Source of the DNA: JBPESP01 sp051710585 | GTDB lineage: Bacteria; Pseudomonadota; Gammaproteobacteria; Enterobacterales; Enterobacteriaceae | Assembly: GCA_051710585.1 (NCBI GenBank) | Contig: JBPESP010000001.1 | Location: 434,001-498,000, forward strand | DNA length: 64,000 nucleotides | Direction: 5' to 3' | In this document: positions 41,132-51,520 of the stretch, piece by piece | How the letters are laid out: every line of letters begins with the position of its first letter | How positions within the stretch are numbered: the stretch's first letter is position 1 | Translations under genes and position numbers: made by a program | The notes under the pieces: model-generated | Seen by the model: only the letters and a program-made list of their open reading frames with translations | What the model was told of the DNA's origin: nothing | The model's database searches: none

Positions 41132-43065
41132 AATTTAGCTGCAGCAGACTAGAGCAGTGGATATACAAGTATCATATTCGATGCCAGCAAAAACACTCCC
41201 TGAAGAGTGTTTCATATAAGCTTCCAATCACGCCTATGAGGAGCTGCACGTCTATTTTAGGAGGGGTATTTTATGCCGGTTGGTAATAACTCATTCGATC
41301 TAGAAGACTGTTATATTGATGGATAGCCTTAGTTAGTATATAGCTACAGCTGATTTAATAACGACGTCCAGAATCCAGCGTGCTGTGTGCTATATGGAGT
41401 ATTTTACCGCAGCGTGGATGTTAGAGAAAGGCTGTAAAGTAGCTATGCTGCCTGTTTGCATAAAAAAGGAATATTGTCTATATGTGACTATCATCCTGAT
41501 ATAGGGTATGGTTGAGTGCCTACGCTAGCATATTATATTATGCCATGACATTGTATTGTATATTATGAATATTAGTTCTACGGCTAGTTTCCGGCCTTAT
41601 GCTAGAGTAATATATATGGTTTAGAAAGGCTTTATCTGTCATTTAAACTTAAATTTGTACACTGAATTGGTTGGTAGGCATAGTACCAAAGTGATAGATA
41701 TTGAATTCCATTTGATGGTGTAACTATTAGAGAGTTTTGTCGGTATAGTTTAAAGGCGATAAAGATAAAGTGGAAAAAACCTATAAATGCCGCTTTACTT
41801 ATGTCGAATAATATTCGCTATAACTGTAATTTTATAGCAATCTTATCAACCTAATAAATATCTTGGAAATGATGCCATTCAGCTAGTTCTTCAAATATTC
41901 AGGCGCCTACTTATGAGTGACTGATAAGGTAATGTGCTTCAGTTTTTGGATATATACACAAGTCAATGAGCGCCCCACAAAACCCTTTTAAAATAATTTC
42001 TAAGCCTAGAATATATAATAAAATCCCTTTTTCCAGTTACTTCTGTGGATAAATTTATCCTATAAATCAACTTCAGTCATAAGAGCTTTTCAATATCTAC
42101 TCACTGCAGGAGGGTTATCCTTCGCTAGCGGCAAATACTATATCACATAACAGCCTGATGAATACTATCAGGCTCACAGCGCACTAGGAATAACCAATAA
42201 AGAGGCTGCCATTCTATTTTACGTAAAATACAGGGCAAATAACAGCTAAGCTTTTCAGCGATAGCTATTGAAATATACAGTAACACTTTTAGTCATTTAA
42301 TTAATCTCTGTACGTAGTAATGTTGACTTTCTTGTTCATGGTTTATAAAGATATTGAGATGATATTATCGTTAATGATATATATCATTAGTACGTTTTTA
42401 TACGTAAAATTATAATCAATGCAGCATGTATATAATCCTAACTCGATATTTGTTTGGCGGAGTGTCAGCATTTAGTACTCCTAGCGCATCTCGGCGCAAG
42501 GATACGCTGCAAGCGATAGCGTTCAGTATACATCGTTATCTATTAAGGCGTTATCATGTGATAACGAGAAGTTGTGCGATAGAGTCAGGAATAATAGGAT
42601 GCCGAACATGGGTTGCTAAATAAATAATCTCAACACTTGTGCAGGAAAGCTTTCTATCGCCTATGATTATATAGGCTAGTAAATCTGTAGGAAACATGCA
42701 ACAGTAGCTAAAATACAATGTCTAATTGGGGACCTAACACCCTTCTTGCCTAGATCGCCATACGCATATTTATTACTGACGGCGCTATGAGAAGAGACGA
42801 ATTTTATAAAAAATCCTTACGCTGTACTGCGCTTATAGCGCCACTTCTTTATACTATTAAGGATAACAGGATAAAGAAGTCAATATTGTTAGCTCTTACA
42901 CTGAACTTTCTTGTGCCCTTAGGCATGCAGGTGATAGGTTTTTGTAAAAAACGACACGTAAAAATAATTCTACATCCCATGAGGATAATACACCTAGTAG
43001 TTTTAGTACATTTGCTCTGAGTTAAAGGTATTTTCCTGCTCTTCGCCTATCTTGCTTTTCCTGGG

Positions 43066-44532
43066 TTAATCTTCCTGGCGCGGACGCAACCCTTGTGGCA
43101 CTAGACCCGCCGCGACAAGCGCACAGAGTGCAATTAGCATTGAAACCCAATACACCCCGTGCATAGAGATCGCCACCTGCTGTACTATATGCGCTAAACC
43201 TTGAGTATCTTGGCCGTGATGAGCGATAAGATGTTGAACCGGATTATCAATGCCGGGTAATCTCTGCTGTAAATTTGTATTTAATGTGGTACCTAATACT
43301 GCCGTACCTACCACTGATCCTAGCATGCGCGTAAAGACTGTTGAGGCGGTGGCAATACCGCGAATCGCAAATGGCGCCTCGTTTTGTACAGAGACCAGAA
43401 ACGTTGTATTACTCATACCCATGCCAAGGCCGATGATGAATGCCGCCACCCGCGCATCGTTAATACTGCTCTGGACGTCAAGCTGTAATAGCAAGAAACT
43501 GCCAGCTACAAGCAAAACTGCGCCGCCTACAGCCATCAGACGGTAGGAGGTGTGAATCATTAACTTGCCACATAATGTACTTGCTAGAGGCCATCCAAGA
43601 GACATCATCGCCAGCGTCCAGCCTGCCTCAAGGGTACTGCCGCCCAGCACGGCCTGAATATAAGTTGGTAAAAAGGCGGCAATCCCCATCATTGCTGCAC
43701 CGATAATCAAACCGCCGATATTGCCGGCAATAATAATTTTACTCTGCCACAGCGACAACGGGAATAAAGGTGCCGGGCTGCACCGTTGTTCGCGTACTAA
43801 CAGTACAACGCTAATAACGGTTAGTATCAGCAGCGGTAAACGCCAGTAGCCCAATTGTTCACCCTGTAACATGGTAATAAGCAAACCCCCGACTGCAAGG
43901 GTCATATAGACTATGCCAGCAATATCTAGAGATACTACCTCCCGTCGCTGGGGCGCAGTAGGGAGATAATGCGCGAGCAATCCCGCCGAGAGAATTCCTA
44001 GTGGGACGTTTATCCAAAATACACCTGACCAGTGAAAATGCCGTACAATAAAAGCACCCATTAAAGGACCTATGATCGCCGATACTGCCCAAACACTGGA
44101 GAGATAACCCTGTAGACACGCACGTTCTTGCTGGTTATACACATCGGCTATAATAATGGTTGTGAGCGGCACTATAGCTCCTGCCCCCAGACCTTGCAGC
44201 GCGCGAAAAAAAATCAGTCCCGGTATATTAGTGGCAAAACCGCATAAAATAGATCCGGTTAGAAACAGTCCTATACCGATAAAAAACACAGGTTTACGGC
44301 CAAACATATCGGCCAGGTGGCCGTAAACTGGAATGCTGACGGCTTGTAATAACAGATAAATTGAGAATACCCAACTCAGTAGAGGAAAACCACCCAGATT
44401 AGCGATGATATCTGGCATAGCAGTGGCGATAATGGTAACTTCTACCGCCACCATAAACATGGCTAACATACAGGCAATAACTATCCTGCCGCGTCGCCTT
44501 AGTGCAACGGTTGTCGTCAGCGTCTTATACAT
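43066..44532 (-). CDS. DHA2-family (14-TM, EmrB/QacA type) MFS efflux transporter
   Basis: This is a proton-driven major-facilitator drug:H+ antiporter of the DHA2 class, inner membrane, 488 aa. It is hydrophobic along its length. Motif A is GHLADMFGRK (residues 71-80). Motif C-like VSAIIGPLMGAF follows in TM5. A membrane-embedded Glu (residue 31, VAVEVTIIATAMPDI) sits where the DHA2 motif D1 lies. VFWINVPLG and RMLGSVVGTAVLG are also typical. The C-terminus is short and charged (RPRQED). It is intact, on the opposite strand to most neighbours, flanked by long gene-free DNA, and visibly GC-richer (near 50% by eye) than everything around it. The substrate cannot be told from sequence. The start has an AGGAAT site. 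The nearest E. coli counterparts by position (yebQ) are not close in sequence. Confidence 0.93.
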   Translation of the reverse strand: MYKTLTTTVALRRRGRIVIACMLAMFMVAVEVTIIATAMPDIIANLGGFPLLSWVFSIYLLLQAVSIPVYGHLADMFGRKPVFFIGIGLFLTGSILCGFATNIPGLIFFRALQGLGAGAIVPLTTIIIADVYNQQERACLQGYLSSVWAVSAIIGPLMGAFIVRHFHWSGVFWINVPLGILSAGLLAHYLPTAPQRREVVSLDIAGIVYMTLAVGGLLITMLQGEQLGYWRLPLLILTVISVVLLVREQRCSPAPLFPLSLWQSKIIIAGNIGGLIIGAAMMGIAAFLPTYIQAVLGGSTLEAGWTLAMMSLGWPLASTLCGKLMIHTSYRLMAVGGAVLLVAGSFLLLQLDVQSSINDARVAAFIIGLGMGMSNTTFLVSVQNEAPFAIRGIATASTVFTRMLGSVVGTAVLGTTLNTNLQQRLPGIDNPVQHLIAHHGQDTQGLAHIVQQVAISMHGVYWVSMLIALCALVAAGLVPQGLRPRQED

Positions 44533-46036
44533 AGATTCCTGATGGTACGATTTTTTGTTTGCTGATTATAGCAGTTAGGCACTTGAACGGACAGACGGCA
44601 ATTCATGGTGGGTCGTTCGTCCGCGTTTTTACGGTTTAGGCAGTATGTTGTACTACGACCTTCAGCGGCATTAAGTTGACAAATTTAGCAAAATCTTGTC
44701 AGTCTCTGATTATAGAGAATAAGCTAACTTACTTAACGTGGTGCCTATATACTATGATTTAGTATGCTCAAGAATTCGGTATAAGTACGATAATCTGAAT
44801 TAATGCAATTAGAAAGTCAACCCAACAAAGGTAGATTGTTGTTAAGGATAGTTTCAATAGTCAAATTACCATATCAAATTACCATAGCTGATATAGCTAA
44901 TATTGATGCTGATCATCAACATCAAGGGTAATCTTTCATGAATGTTCTATCAGAGTAAACCTAATAATTATGCATAATTGCGCGTCAGTGCGAAAAGATA
45001 TTCCAACTCGTTACGCATGGCCTCCATAATATATCGCTGTGTTATTAAGCGGCAAAAATCCAACTGGTACTTTAGAAGCTATCAGGTATGTTGTTAAGTA
45101 TGCTTTCCATGCCGACGATGGTTTTAATGCAGCTACTTTTATCGAAAGAACATTCTTTGTTGTTGGGATTGATTTGCGTATGGTTAATTTCTACCGATAT
45201 TCGGCTAGCACTGACATTATGGTTAATAAGGATCTGAATGATATCATCATTACATCCCGTTCAGTCCTATAAAATTCTTTAGAGTCTTGCCTGTTCCAGG
45301 CGAACATATCATGTTTATAGATATACCGACTAGTACTCTGACGTAGCTGTTTAGAGTATTATAGAGCCAGCGGTATATTATATACACTTCATACTAGGAC
45401 ATATAGTGGATAATGCTTACCTGATCGTCTCGATAGTGCCAGTCACTGTCACGGCGACTGCCGTCAATTGCTTTAGCTGATGCTGAAGCGGCTAAAAAGC
45501 ATTTACTTCAGTAATGAAACGGATTGATAGTGGTAAAGGCGCTTTGTGATAGCATTATAAGATATCCGCCATCAGTAGTTTATTGAACAGTTTACGCATT
45601 GAAATGAGAGGTTGCTATGTGGCGAAAAGAAATATCAGGCTACGTCTCTACTATCACGATAATTACCGGTTGTCTAAGGAAACTATTTTTCTGTTATTTT
45701 GTTTTCCTTAATTAGCTCAATTTCCATTAGTTTGCGTGCAATTTTAGTGATACTTTAGGCGCTAAACGCTTGTATTTAAAAAGCACGATATGGGATACTG
45801 AGTTATATGCATTCATCATATAGTATGACTGCTTCCATATTTATCTATTTAATTTAATCAATATACCCGGATTGAGCATATGCTAATTATTAACTTTCTT
45901 CTGCTATTTTCACCTTATAATCTAAAAGATTAGGTTACGGTGTAATTTTTATGTTTATACATTAACTATTTTACTAAAACGTAATTTATTGCATAAATTT
46001 AATCCTTTTGGATGAGCTCTGCTTTTTTGCGTCGCC
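44533..46036. other. Intergenic decay upstream of the transporter
   Basis: No assigned gene. A GTG-started open frame at 45039-45272 (77 codons, beginning LLSGKNPTGTLEAIRY with a mixed, coding-like composition) may be a fragment of a real gene but matches nothing I know. There is a 13-bp exact tandem duplication TCAAATTACCATA at 44861-44886. Confidence 0.4.
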
Positions 46037-46080
46037 ATTATAGAAACTATCCTATTTTACTACAGGATAGTTTCTATAAT
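46037..46080. repeat. Perfect 17-bp hairpin, 10-base loop
   Basis: ATTATAGAAACTATCCT (46037-46053) pairs exactly with 46064-46080. It lies in gene-free DNA with no T-run beyond. Confidence 0.88.
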
Positions 46081-46911
46081 ACATTACGCCGGAGTTGAAT
46101 GGCACCCTGTTGATTGGTTAGAGTTTTAAATTTTGGTTGTGTTGTCGGGCTTTTGTAGCCCAAGATAACGTACGTTGTCCATTTTGATGGGTAGAAATGA
46201 TGCAGGTAGTATCCGATAAACGCTACTTAGCTATAACTAGATTGACGATAGTTATCGTTTTACAAACTGCTAGGTAAGATCGATATCGAAGCATTTAGCA
46301 GTAGAAAATTTTATTATCTAGCTCAGTGTCTTCTACTAGCTACAGCATCTTCTCTAAAGATCGCAATGAAATTGCGTAAATGCTTTGGGTTAACATTTAT
46401 ATTTAATATAAAATAATTATAAATATTATTTTTAGATAAAAATTATCTTTCTTGTCCTTAAGAAAAGAGTTTGGCTAGTTAGCAGTTTATAATGTGCCTG
46501 CTATTACTATTAATCTTGCATGATATTAGGATTAAGGATTAAGGATGTGTTATGAATATCTTTTTATGTATGCTATTATACTCAAATTGCCTAGCCCGCT
46601 ATTACACTGTCCTGATCACTGTACATCAAACGTGCTATTCTGCAATTTATCTAGAGCTCATTATATAGCCCTATTTTTCGCCAGTCTGGCGATTTTTACT
46701 CTGCTATATTTTTTACAAACTATCTTAGTAGTGCTATTGGCTTATTCAGCGTCCTCTTTACGGGGTGTGCTAGTTTTTACCGTCCCGTAGGCTAGGGGGC
46801 GGATTGCTCATAATGGGGTGGCGATCATAATTATATCTCTTGCTCACGTTAGTTACTTACATCACTGACAGTAATTTTTTCGGTATGTACTCTGTTAGCT
46901 GGTGATTTTTC

Positions 46912-46947
46912 TCTTTACTCTCATTGCTATCTTTACTCTCATTGCTA
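46912..46947. repeat. Exact 18-bp tandem duplication
   Basis: TCTTTACTCTCATTGCTA occurs twice head to tail. It lies between two membrane-protein-like frames and is a multiple of three, so it would not shift a frame. Confidence 0.85.
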
Positions 46948-48215
46948 ATGGATGAGAGCAATGTTCACGCATGGCGCTTTAAAGTTAGGTGCCTCCATTA
47001 TATTTGTGTTTTTATTATCTGGGATTCAGTACCGGAGGGATGGTAAATTGTTGCTTCTAGCATGGCTATGGCTGGTGGTCCGTTATGCTAACTTTTATCA
47101 CAGCGCTTTTGCTAAACAGACTGGTTTTCCCTTCACTGCCTCTGTGTATCAATTGCCATAACCGCGCGCGGTCTGAGGCGTAGCGTTACAACGTAAGTAT
47201 AATTTGCTAACTTTATTATATTTTCTTATTTTATAAGTTATGTTAGATGGATTAAGTATATTTAGATAACATCTAATGATTATAGATATGTATATATGTT
47301 TAATTATTAAACAATAAATATTATACTTACTGTCTGTGAATTTAATAGAGTATTTTAACATCTGTTAAATATGTTGCAATTGCGTTTGATGACTTGGCTT
47401 TTTGAGCCATTACTGAAGGCTTTCAAGTTGCTTGTCGCTCGTATGTTTACCTTTAAGAAAGCTAGGAGTAAAACGAGATAATTATGCTATTATTGTGACT
47501 AATAAGCAGAAAAACAGCACTGCTGACCGGTATTATATATTTTCACTGCCCATTCATTTATGATGAAACAGGAATAGTAGCAGAAAGTAGCTATTTCCTT
47601 CTAGAGCTTTTTTGGTTTAGCCATGTATAACGGTCAGTGCTGTGGTCTTTATTTTATTAATAAGCGAAATCAACGTTCTAAAAACCACTTTTACTGGCTA
47701 ATAACCTTTAAATTGCAACTCTATTGGAGTAGCGTTTTAAATTTCTATATTGGTATCAGTGGGGGAGGGACTGAAAACCTTTAATGCTTACCACGGTCTA
47801 TAAGTGATTAATGAACCCGCTATACTAGGCTTTAGCTGAGCGAATAAACAGGCGATCAAGAAACTTGACACGGAAAAGATGCCATCCTGTCTTATCCCAA
47901 CGAACAGTGGTAGAAGAGGTGCACAAGGAGATGAATTTTCTGTTAAAACTTCCAATGGAAGTTTAGCTAAAATAAAATAGCCAGTTAAGGGTGTACTCTA
48001 TCGCGTGAGTACACATCAAGTGCAAAATAAATAAGTGCAGTACACCTACCCTCCCCCGCTTTTGTACTTTGCTGTATGTGGAATAGAACCATAATAATGG
48101 CGCCCATGTTTGGAGAATTACTTAATTGTGACTATTGTATATCTTCCAAAAACACCTGTCCGCCGAAATTGCTAGTTTAACCTATACTGATTGAGTGGTT
48201 GCATTTGTATTTTGC

Positions 48216-48258
48216 AACCAGAGATGCAAACACTGAACCGTGTTGCTTATCTCTGGTT
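48216..48258 (-). terminator. Possible terminator hairpin behind fumC
   Basis: AACCAGAGAT (48216-48225) pairs with ATCTCTGGTT (48249-48258), about 45 bp beyond the fumC stop in the direction of transcription. No clear U-tract follows on the minus strand, so it may be only an mRNA-protecting hairpin. Confidence 0.35.
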
Positions 48259-48303
48259 AAGACTAGTACGACTAGATCACCTCACTGGTAAAGTAAGCTT
48301 CAC

Positions 48304-49695
48304 TTAACTTTTCATACTGCTAACCATATCGGCAGGACGGACCCATTCATCAAATTGTTCTTCTGTAACATAACCTAATTTTAAGGCGGATACTTTTAAC
48401 ATCAACCCTTCTTTATGGGCTTTTTTTGCGATCTCTGCGGCCTTCTCATACCCAATGTGGGTATTAAGCGCCGTTACTAGCATTAAGGATTCGTTCAATA
48501 ATTGATTTATACGATTATGATTTGGTATGATGCCTAGTGCACAGTGATGATTAAAGCTATTTATACCGTCCGCTAGAAGTCGTATTGATTGCAGGAAATT
48601 ATAAATAATCATCGGGCGGTAGACGTTTAGCTCAAAATTTCCGGATGCACCGCCTATGTTAATCGCAACATCGTTCCCCATGATTTGGCAACACAACATG
48701 GTTATCGCTTCGCACTGTGTAGGGTTAACTTTTCCAGGCATAATAGAACTACCTGGTTCATTTTCTGGAATGCTCAGCTCACCGATGCCACAACGCGGAC
48801 CGGAAGCTAGCCAGCGCACATCATTGGCGATTTTCATCAGCGACGCTGCTAGTCCTTTTAAGGCACCATGGCTGTTAACTAACGCATCGCAGGTTGCTAG
48901 GGATTCAAATTTATTTGGTGCAGTAATAAAAGGTTGCTTAGTCAAATCTGCCAACGCTTTTGCCACACGGACGGCATATTCTGGATGTGTATTGAGCCCA
49001 GTTCCGACGGCAGTGCCTCCCAATGCTAGTTCGCACAGATGCGGTATGCTTTGTTCAATATGTTTTGCGCTGTGCTTAAGCATCGCTACCCAACCAGATA
49101 TTTCCTGGCCGAGTGTCAACGGTGTTGCGTCTTGTAGATGAGTCCGACCAATTTTAACGATATTTTTAAATGCAACCACTTTGGCATCTAGGGTATTTTT
49201 TAACATAGCTATCTGTGGCAACAGATTTTCACGGACGGCAACGACCGCAGCAATGTGCATTGCTGTCGAGAAAACGTCGTTGGAGCTTTGGCTTTTATTA
49301 ACATCGTCATTGGGGTGTACTAGACACTTTTCACCGCGCCCACCACCAAGCAACTCACTGGCTCGATTCGCTAGCACTTCGTTCATGTTCATGTTACTTT
49401 GGGTACCGGAGCCGGTCTGCCAAACAGCCAACGGGAATTCAGAGGGATGCTTGCCGGTCAAAACCTCATCCGCGGCCTGGATAATTGCTTGTGCACGTTC
49501 AGTTTCAAGTAAACCTAGTTCCTGATTCACTTGCGCTGCCGCGTGTTTAGTTTGTGCCAGCGCTTTAATCATTTCAGAGGGTATTTTTTCGTTGGAAATA
49601 CAAAAATATCTTAATGACCGTTGCGTTTGCGCGCCCCAAAGATGGTCTTTTGGGACGTCAATCTGCCCAATTGAATCTTTTTCAATACGAGTCAT
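48304..49695 (-). CDS. fumC: Fumarase C (class II fumarate hydratase)
   Basis: This homotetrameric, iron-free, oxidation-resistant fumarase interconverts fumarate and malate in the TCA cycle. It has 463 aa (467 in E. coli). TGSGTQSNMNMNEVLANRA (from residue 94), KSQSSNDVF and GRTHLQDATPLTLGQE are the substrate-site blocks. The family signature GSSIMPGKVN lies at residues 315-324 with the catalytic Ser318. The end reads WVRPADMVSSMKS. The start ATG at 49695 has an AGGAGG-type site (ccaggaggtc) and is well supported. It is intact. It is divergent from the manA pseudogene, with an AT-rich spacer containing an 8-bp tandem repeat, and is the only fumarase in the window. Confidence 0.98.
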   Translation of the reverse strand: MTRIEKDSIGQIDVPKDHLWGAQTQRSLRYFCISNEKIPSEMIKALAQTKHAAAQVNQELGLLETERAQAIIQAADEVLTGKHPSEFPLAVWQTGSGTQSNMNMNEVLANRASELLGGGRGEKCLVHPNDDVNKSQSSNDVFSTAMHIAAVVAVRENLLPQIAMLKNTLDAKVVAFKNIVKIGRTHLQDATPLTLGQEISGWVAMLKHSAKHIEQSIPHLCELALGGTAVGTGLNTHPEYAVRVAKALADLTKQPFITAPNKFESLATCDALVNSHGALKGLAASLMKIANDVRWLASGPRCGIGELSIPENEPGSSIMPGKVNPTQCEAITMLCCQIMGNDVAINIGGASGNFELNVYRPMIIYNFLQSIRLLADGINSFNHHCALGIIPNHNRINQLLNESLMLVTALNTHIGYEKAAEIAKKAHKEGLMLKVSALKLGYVTEEQFDEWVRPADMVSSMKS

Positions 49696-49844
49696 TGCTA
49701 TTATGACCTCCTGGTTATTTTTTACTAAAGATCACTAACTTTGCCTTACAGTGCTAACTTTTTTATCTAAGCTAAGGCATTTATAGTATAATTATACATA
49801 AATACCTACTACTATACGAGTAGTAAGCGCTATTACAATATTAA

Positions 49845-49884
49845 TTAATAAATTAATAAATTAATAAATTAATAAATTAATAAC
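49845..49884. repeat. Tandem TTAATAAA repeat, five units
   Basis: Four copies of TTAATAAA plus one of TTAATAAC run without interruption in the fumC-manA divergent spacer, about 150 bp upstream of fumC. The unit is 8 bp, so slippage would change promoter spacing, not a reading frame. Confidence 0.9.
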
Positions 49885-49894
49885 GGGAACGATA

Positions 49895-50460
49895 ATGAAA
49901 AATATAATAAATATACTTGAAGATTATGCGCTTGGGGCAATTAAAGACGCTTTGACCTAGTTTTTGGCATTCTCATTTCAAGGTCGGGGATAGTGGAATT
50001 ATGGATGGGTCCGTACCTTAAAGTAGTTTGTTTGTCGTTGATTCGTAAGGCAATGAAACATGACTTTTGTATACTGTCGCTCATTGCCTTATTAGTAAAG
50101 ATGCTCTTTAGTGTGGAACCTGCTATTCCTGCTTTCCTTGCCTACCATTATAACAATATTTTATACAGTTATTTAGTGAGTTACCCCAATGACCTATGAG
50201 AAAAAAAATCTACACGCTGGAGATTCTAATCGGTATGCTGGTCCATTAGAATAGAGAATTCTGTAATACAGTGCGGATGATTGTTGGTGCCTATCTCGAA
50301 AACACTGGTTTTTTTTCACCGCTGTTGTTGAACGTCATTACCCTAAGGCTTTTGTTAGGCGATATTTTTATTTGCGTAAACTCTATGGTTATCTTAAAGA
50401 CATGGTATTCTAGATGATACCTAAATAACGTACTGCACGCCACGCTTGATACTGAAATAT
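49895..50460 (+). pseudogene. manA: manA, mannose-6-phosphate isomerase, shrunken
   Basis: ManA is the zinc enzyme that interconverts mannose-6-P and fructose-6-P. The start is clear: from ATG 49895 MKNIINILEDYALGAIKDALT (20 of these residues span the region) aligns with MQKLINSVQNYAWGSKTALT of E. coli. A stop and frameshift then precede ELWMGPYLK (about 49998), which matches ELWMGAHPK. Further on, TGFFSPLLLNVITL (about 50305) matches SGLFSPLLLNVVKL. Only about 570 bp remain of roughly 1170, so internal deletions have removed most of the enzyme including the zinc-site region. It is followed by ydgA, as in E. coli. Confidence 0.85.
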
Positions 50461-50759
50461 ATTGACGTACCAGGACTAATGGCTAATGTTTTATTTTTTC
50501 ACAAAACTGGATAAAGTTTTATTTACTTTGTAAAATAGCAAGAGTGTATTTGTTCTTCCCAATTCTGGTGGGAAGTTTTGCTTTTTTTTTGCTAAATGCG
50601 GGTAGTAAAATTGGACGGATAAATTTTGCTTAGCAGTTATTATTGCTACTATTAATTTCATGTCTTGGGCATTATTCCTGGTTATATGTTTTTTATTCCC
50701 TTAGGCGGTTGTTGAGTAAATTAAATTAGATGGTAAGAAATTATTAAAAAATTATAAGG
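50461..50759. other. Spacer between manA and ydgA remnants
   Basis: AT-rich, with a small hairpin CTTCCCA...TGGGAAG near 50555-50575 followed by a long T-run (about 50583-50590), which looks like the former terminator of manA. Confidence 0.4.
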
Positions 50760-51520
50760 ATGCATAACCTATAAAAACCTTCTAGGGTTAGCGTGATCAT
50801 TATTCTTGGCGTTGCTATGGCTTTTTTTAGCAGAACCTAATATGCTGGTAAAAAAAGTTTTTACCGCTGGTTAAGGAAGTTGCTTAATAATGCTAACGCC
50901 TAATCGTGAAGCACTTTTCCGTAGTTGGTTTTGTACTTTTCTGTGGAAAAGTACCGGTGTGTTGAATGGTATATATTCATGAGTCATATTAATTATGTAC
51001 TGTAATACGACGGCTTAAGTAGTGATAATAAACTGTTAAAAATCGGTAAAGATATACGTTTAACGAAAAAATAGATCATGCTCCTTTTCCGTTTGCTTAA
51101 TTAAAAGCGTGTTTATTTCCAGTATGGTTACAGCACATGGTATTTTAGAGAAAACTGCCAAAACTTAGCTGTTTTTTCAACAGCGCTGCTAATGGGGATA
51201 AGTTTTCGATCTAGGTTAATTATAAACTAGATGTATTGGACTATTTAATAGTAGGAGGAAATTTAATGTCAGTAAGCTGAATATCAGTTTATCTAACCTG
51301 GATAGAAATTAACTAAAGCGTTCAGTAATAACTATCCTTAGCAAGTTAAGTAAATTATGTAGCAGGCGTGGATTATCTCGGCTTTTTTACAGAAGTACTT
51401 TACTGTGATGAAAGTAATCCCTATATGGGATCAGCTCCGTTAAGTTTGAAAGATACCAAAACAGAAATTAATGGCGTGATTATTACACTTTTTTGTCGCC
51501 GGTTCATCTTCGCCAGAATG
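50760..51520 (+). pseudogene. ydgA: ydgA (DUF945 family), decayed
   Basis: YdgA is an envelope-associated DUF945 protein of unknown function. Two regions align. The N-terminus has the hydrophobic RVIIILGVAMAFFSR then YAGKK (about 50795-50855), matching the signal anchor and YTGKK of E. coli YdgA. A later block AFFTEVLYCDESNPYMGSAPLSLKD (given here as AFFTEVLYC and APLSLKD, about 51390-51460) matches AFFSALPLM...APLSWKN. Between them SKLNISLSNLD is compatible with the KLTLKVGQID part. There are many stops and frameshifts. Position directly after manA supports the call. Confidence 0.65.

Larger units (their letters stand above)
38871..43065. other. Four kilobases without a supported gene
   Basis: AT-rich decay. 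It contains a perfect 24-bp AT palindrome (40250-40273) and an 8-bp hairpin AAACACTC/GAGTGTTT near 41189-41210. A somewhat GC-richer minus-strand open frame at 40910-41131 is listed separately. Open frames at 42426-42623 and 42787-43020 have no recognisable features and are probably chance. Confidence 0.45.
46081..48303. other. Intergenic decay downstream of fumC
   Basis: No intact gene. Two hydrophobic frames (46545-46790 and 46952-47161, the latter reading LLLLAWLWLVVRYANFYHSA) look like pieces of one decayed membrane protein; the family is uncertain. An exact 18-bp tandem duplication TCTTTACTCTCATTGCTA occupies 46912-46947, between the two pieces. Confidence 0.4.

Noticed and set aside
42426..43020. 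Two consecutive open frames downstream of the transporter
   Set aside because: No similarity, no ribosome sites and mixed basic composition typical of chance frames.
48656..49141. Plus-strand open frame of 161 codons
   Set aside because: Antisense shadow of fumC.
49845..49884. Short repeats as a CRISPR array
   Set aside because: The units are contiguous 8-mers without spacers and there are no cas genes.
49993..50199. Open frame starting MELWMGPYLK taken as a gene
   Set aside because: ELWMG..LK is a piece of ManA; the frame is a fragment of the manA pseudogene with its end out of register.
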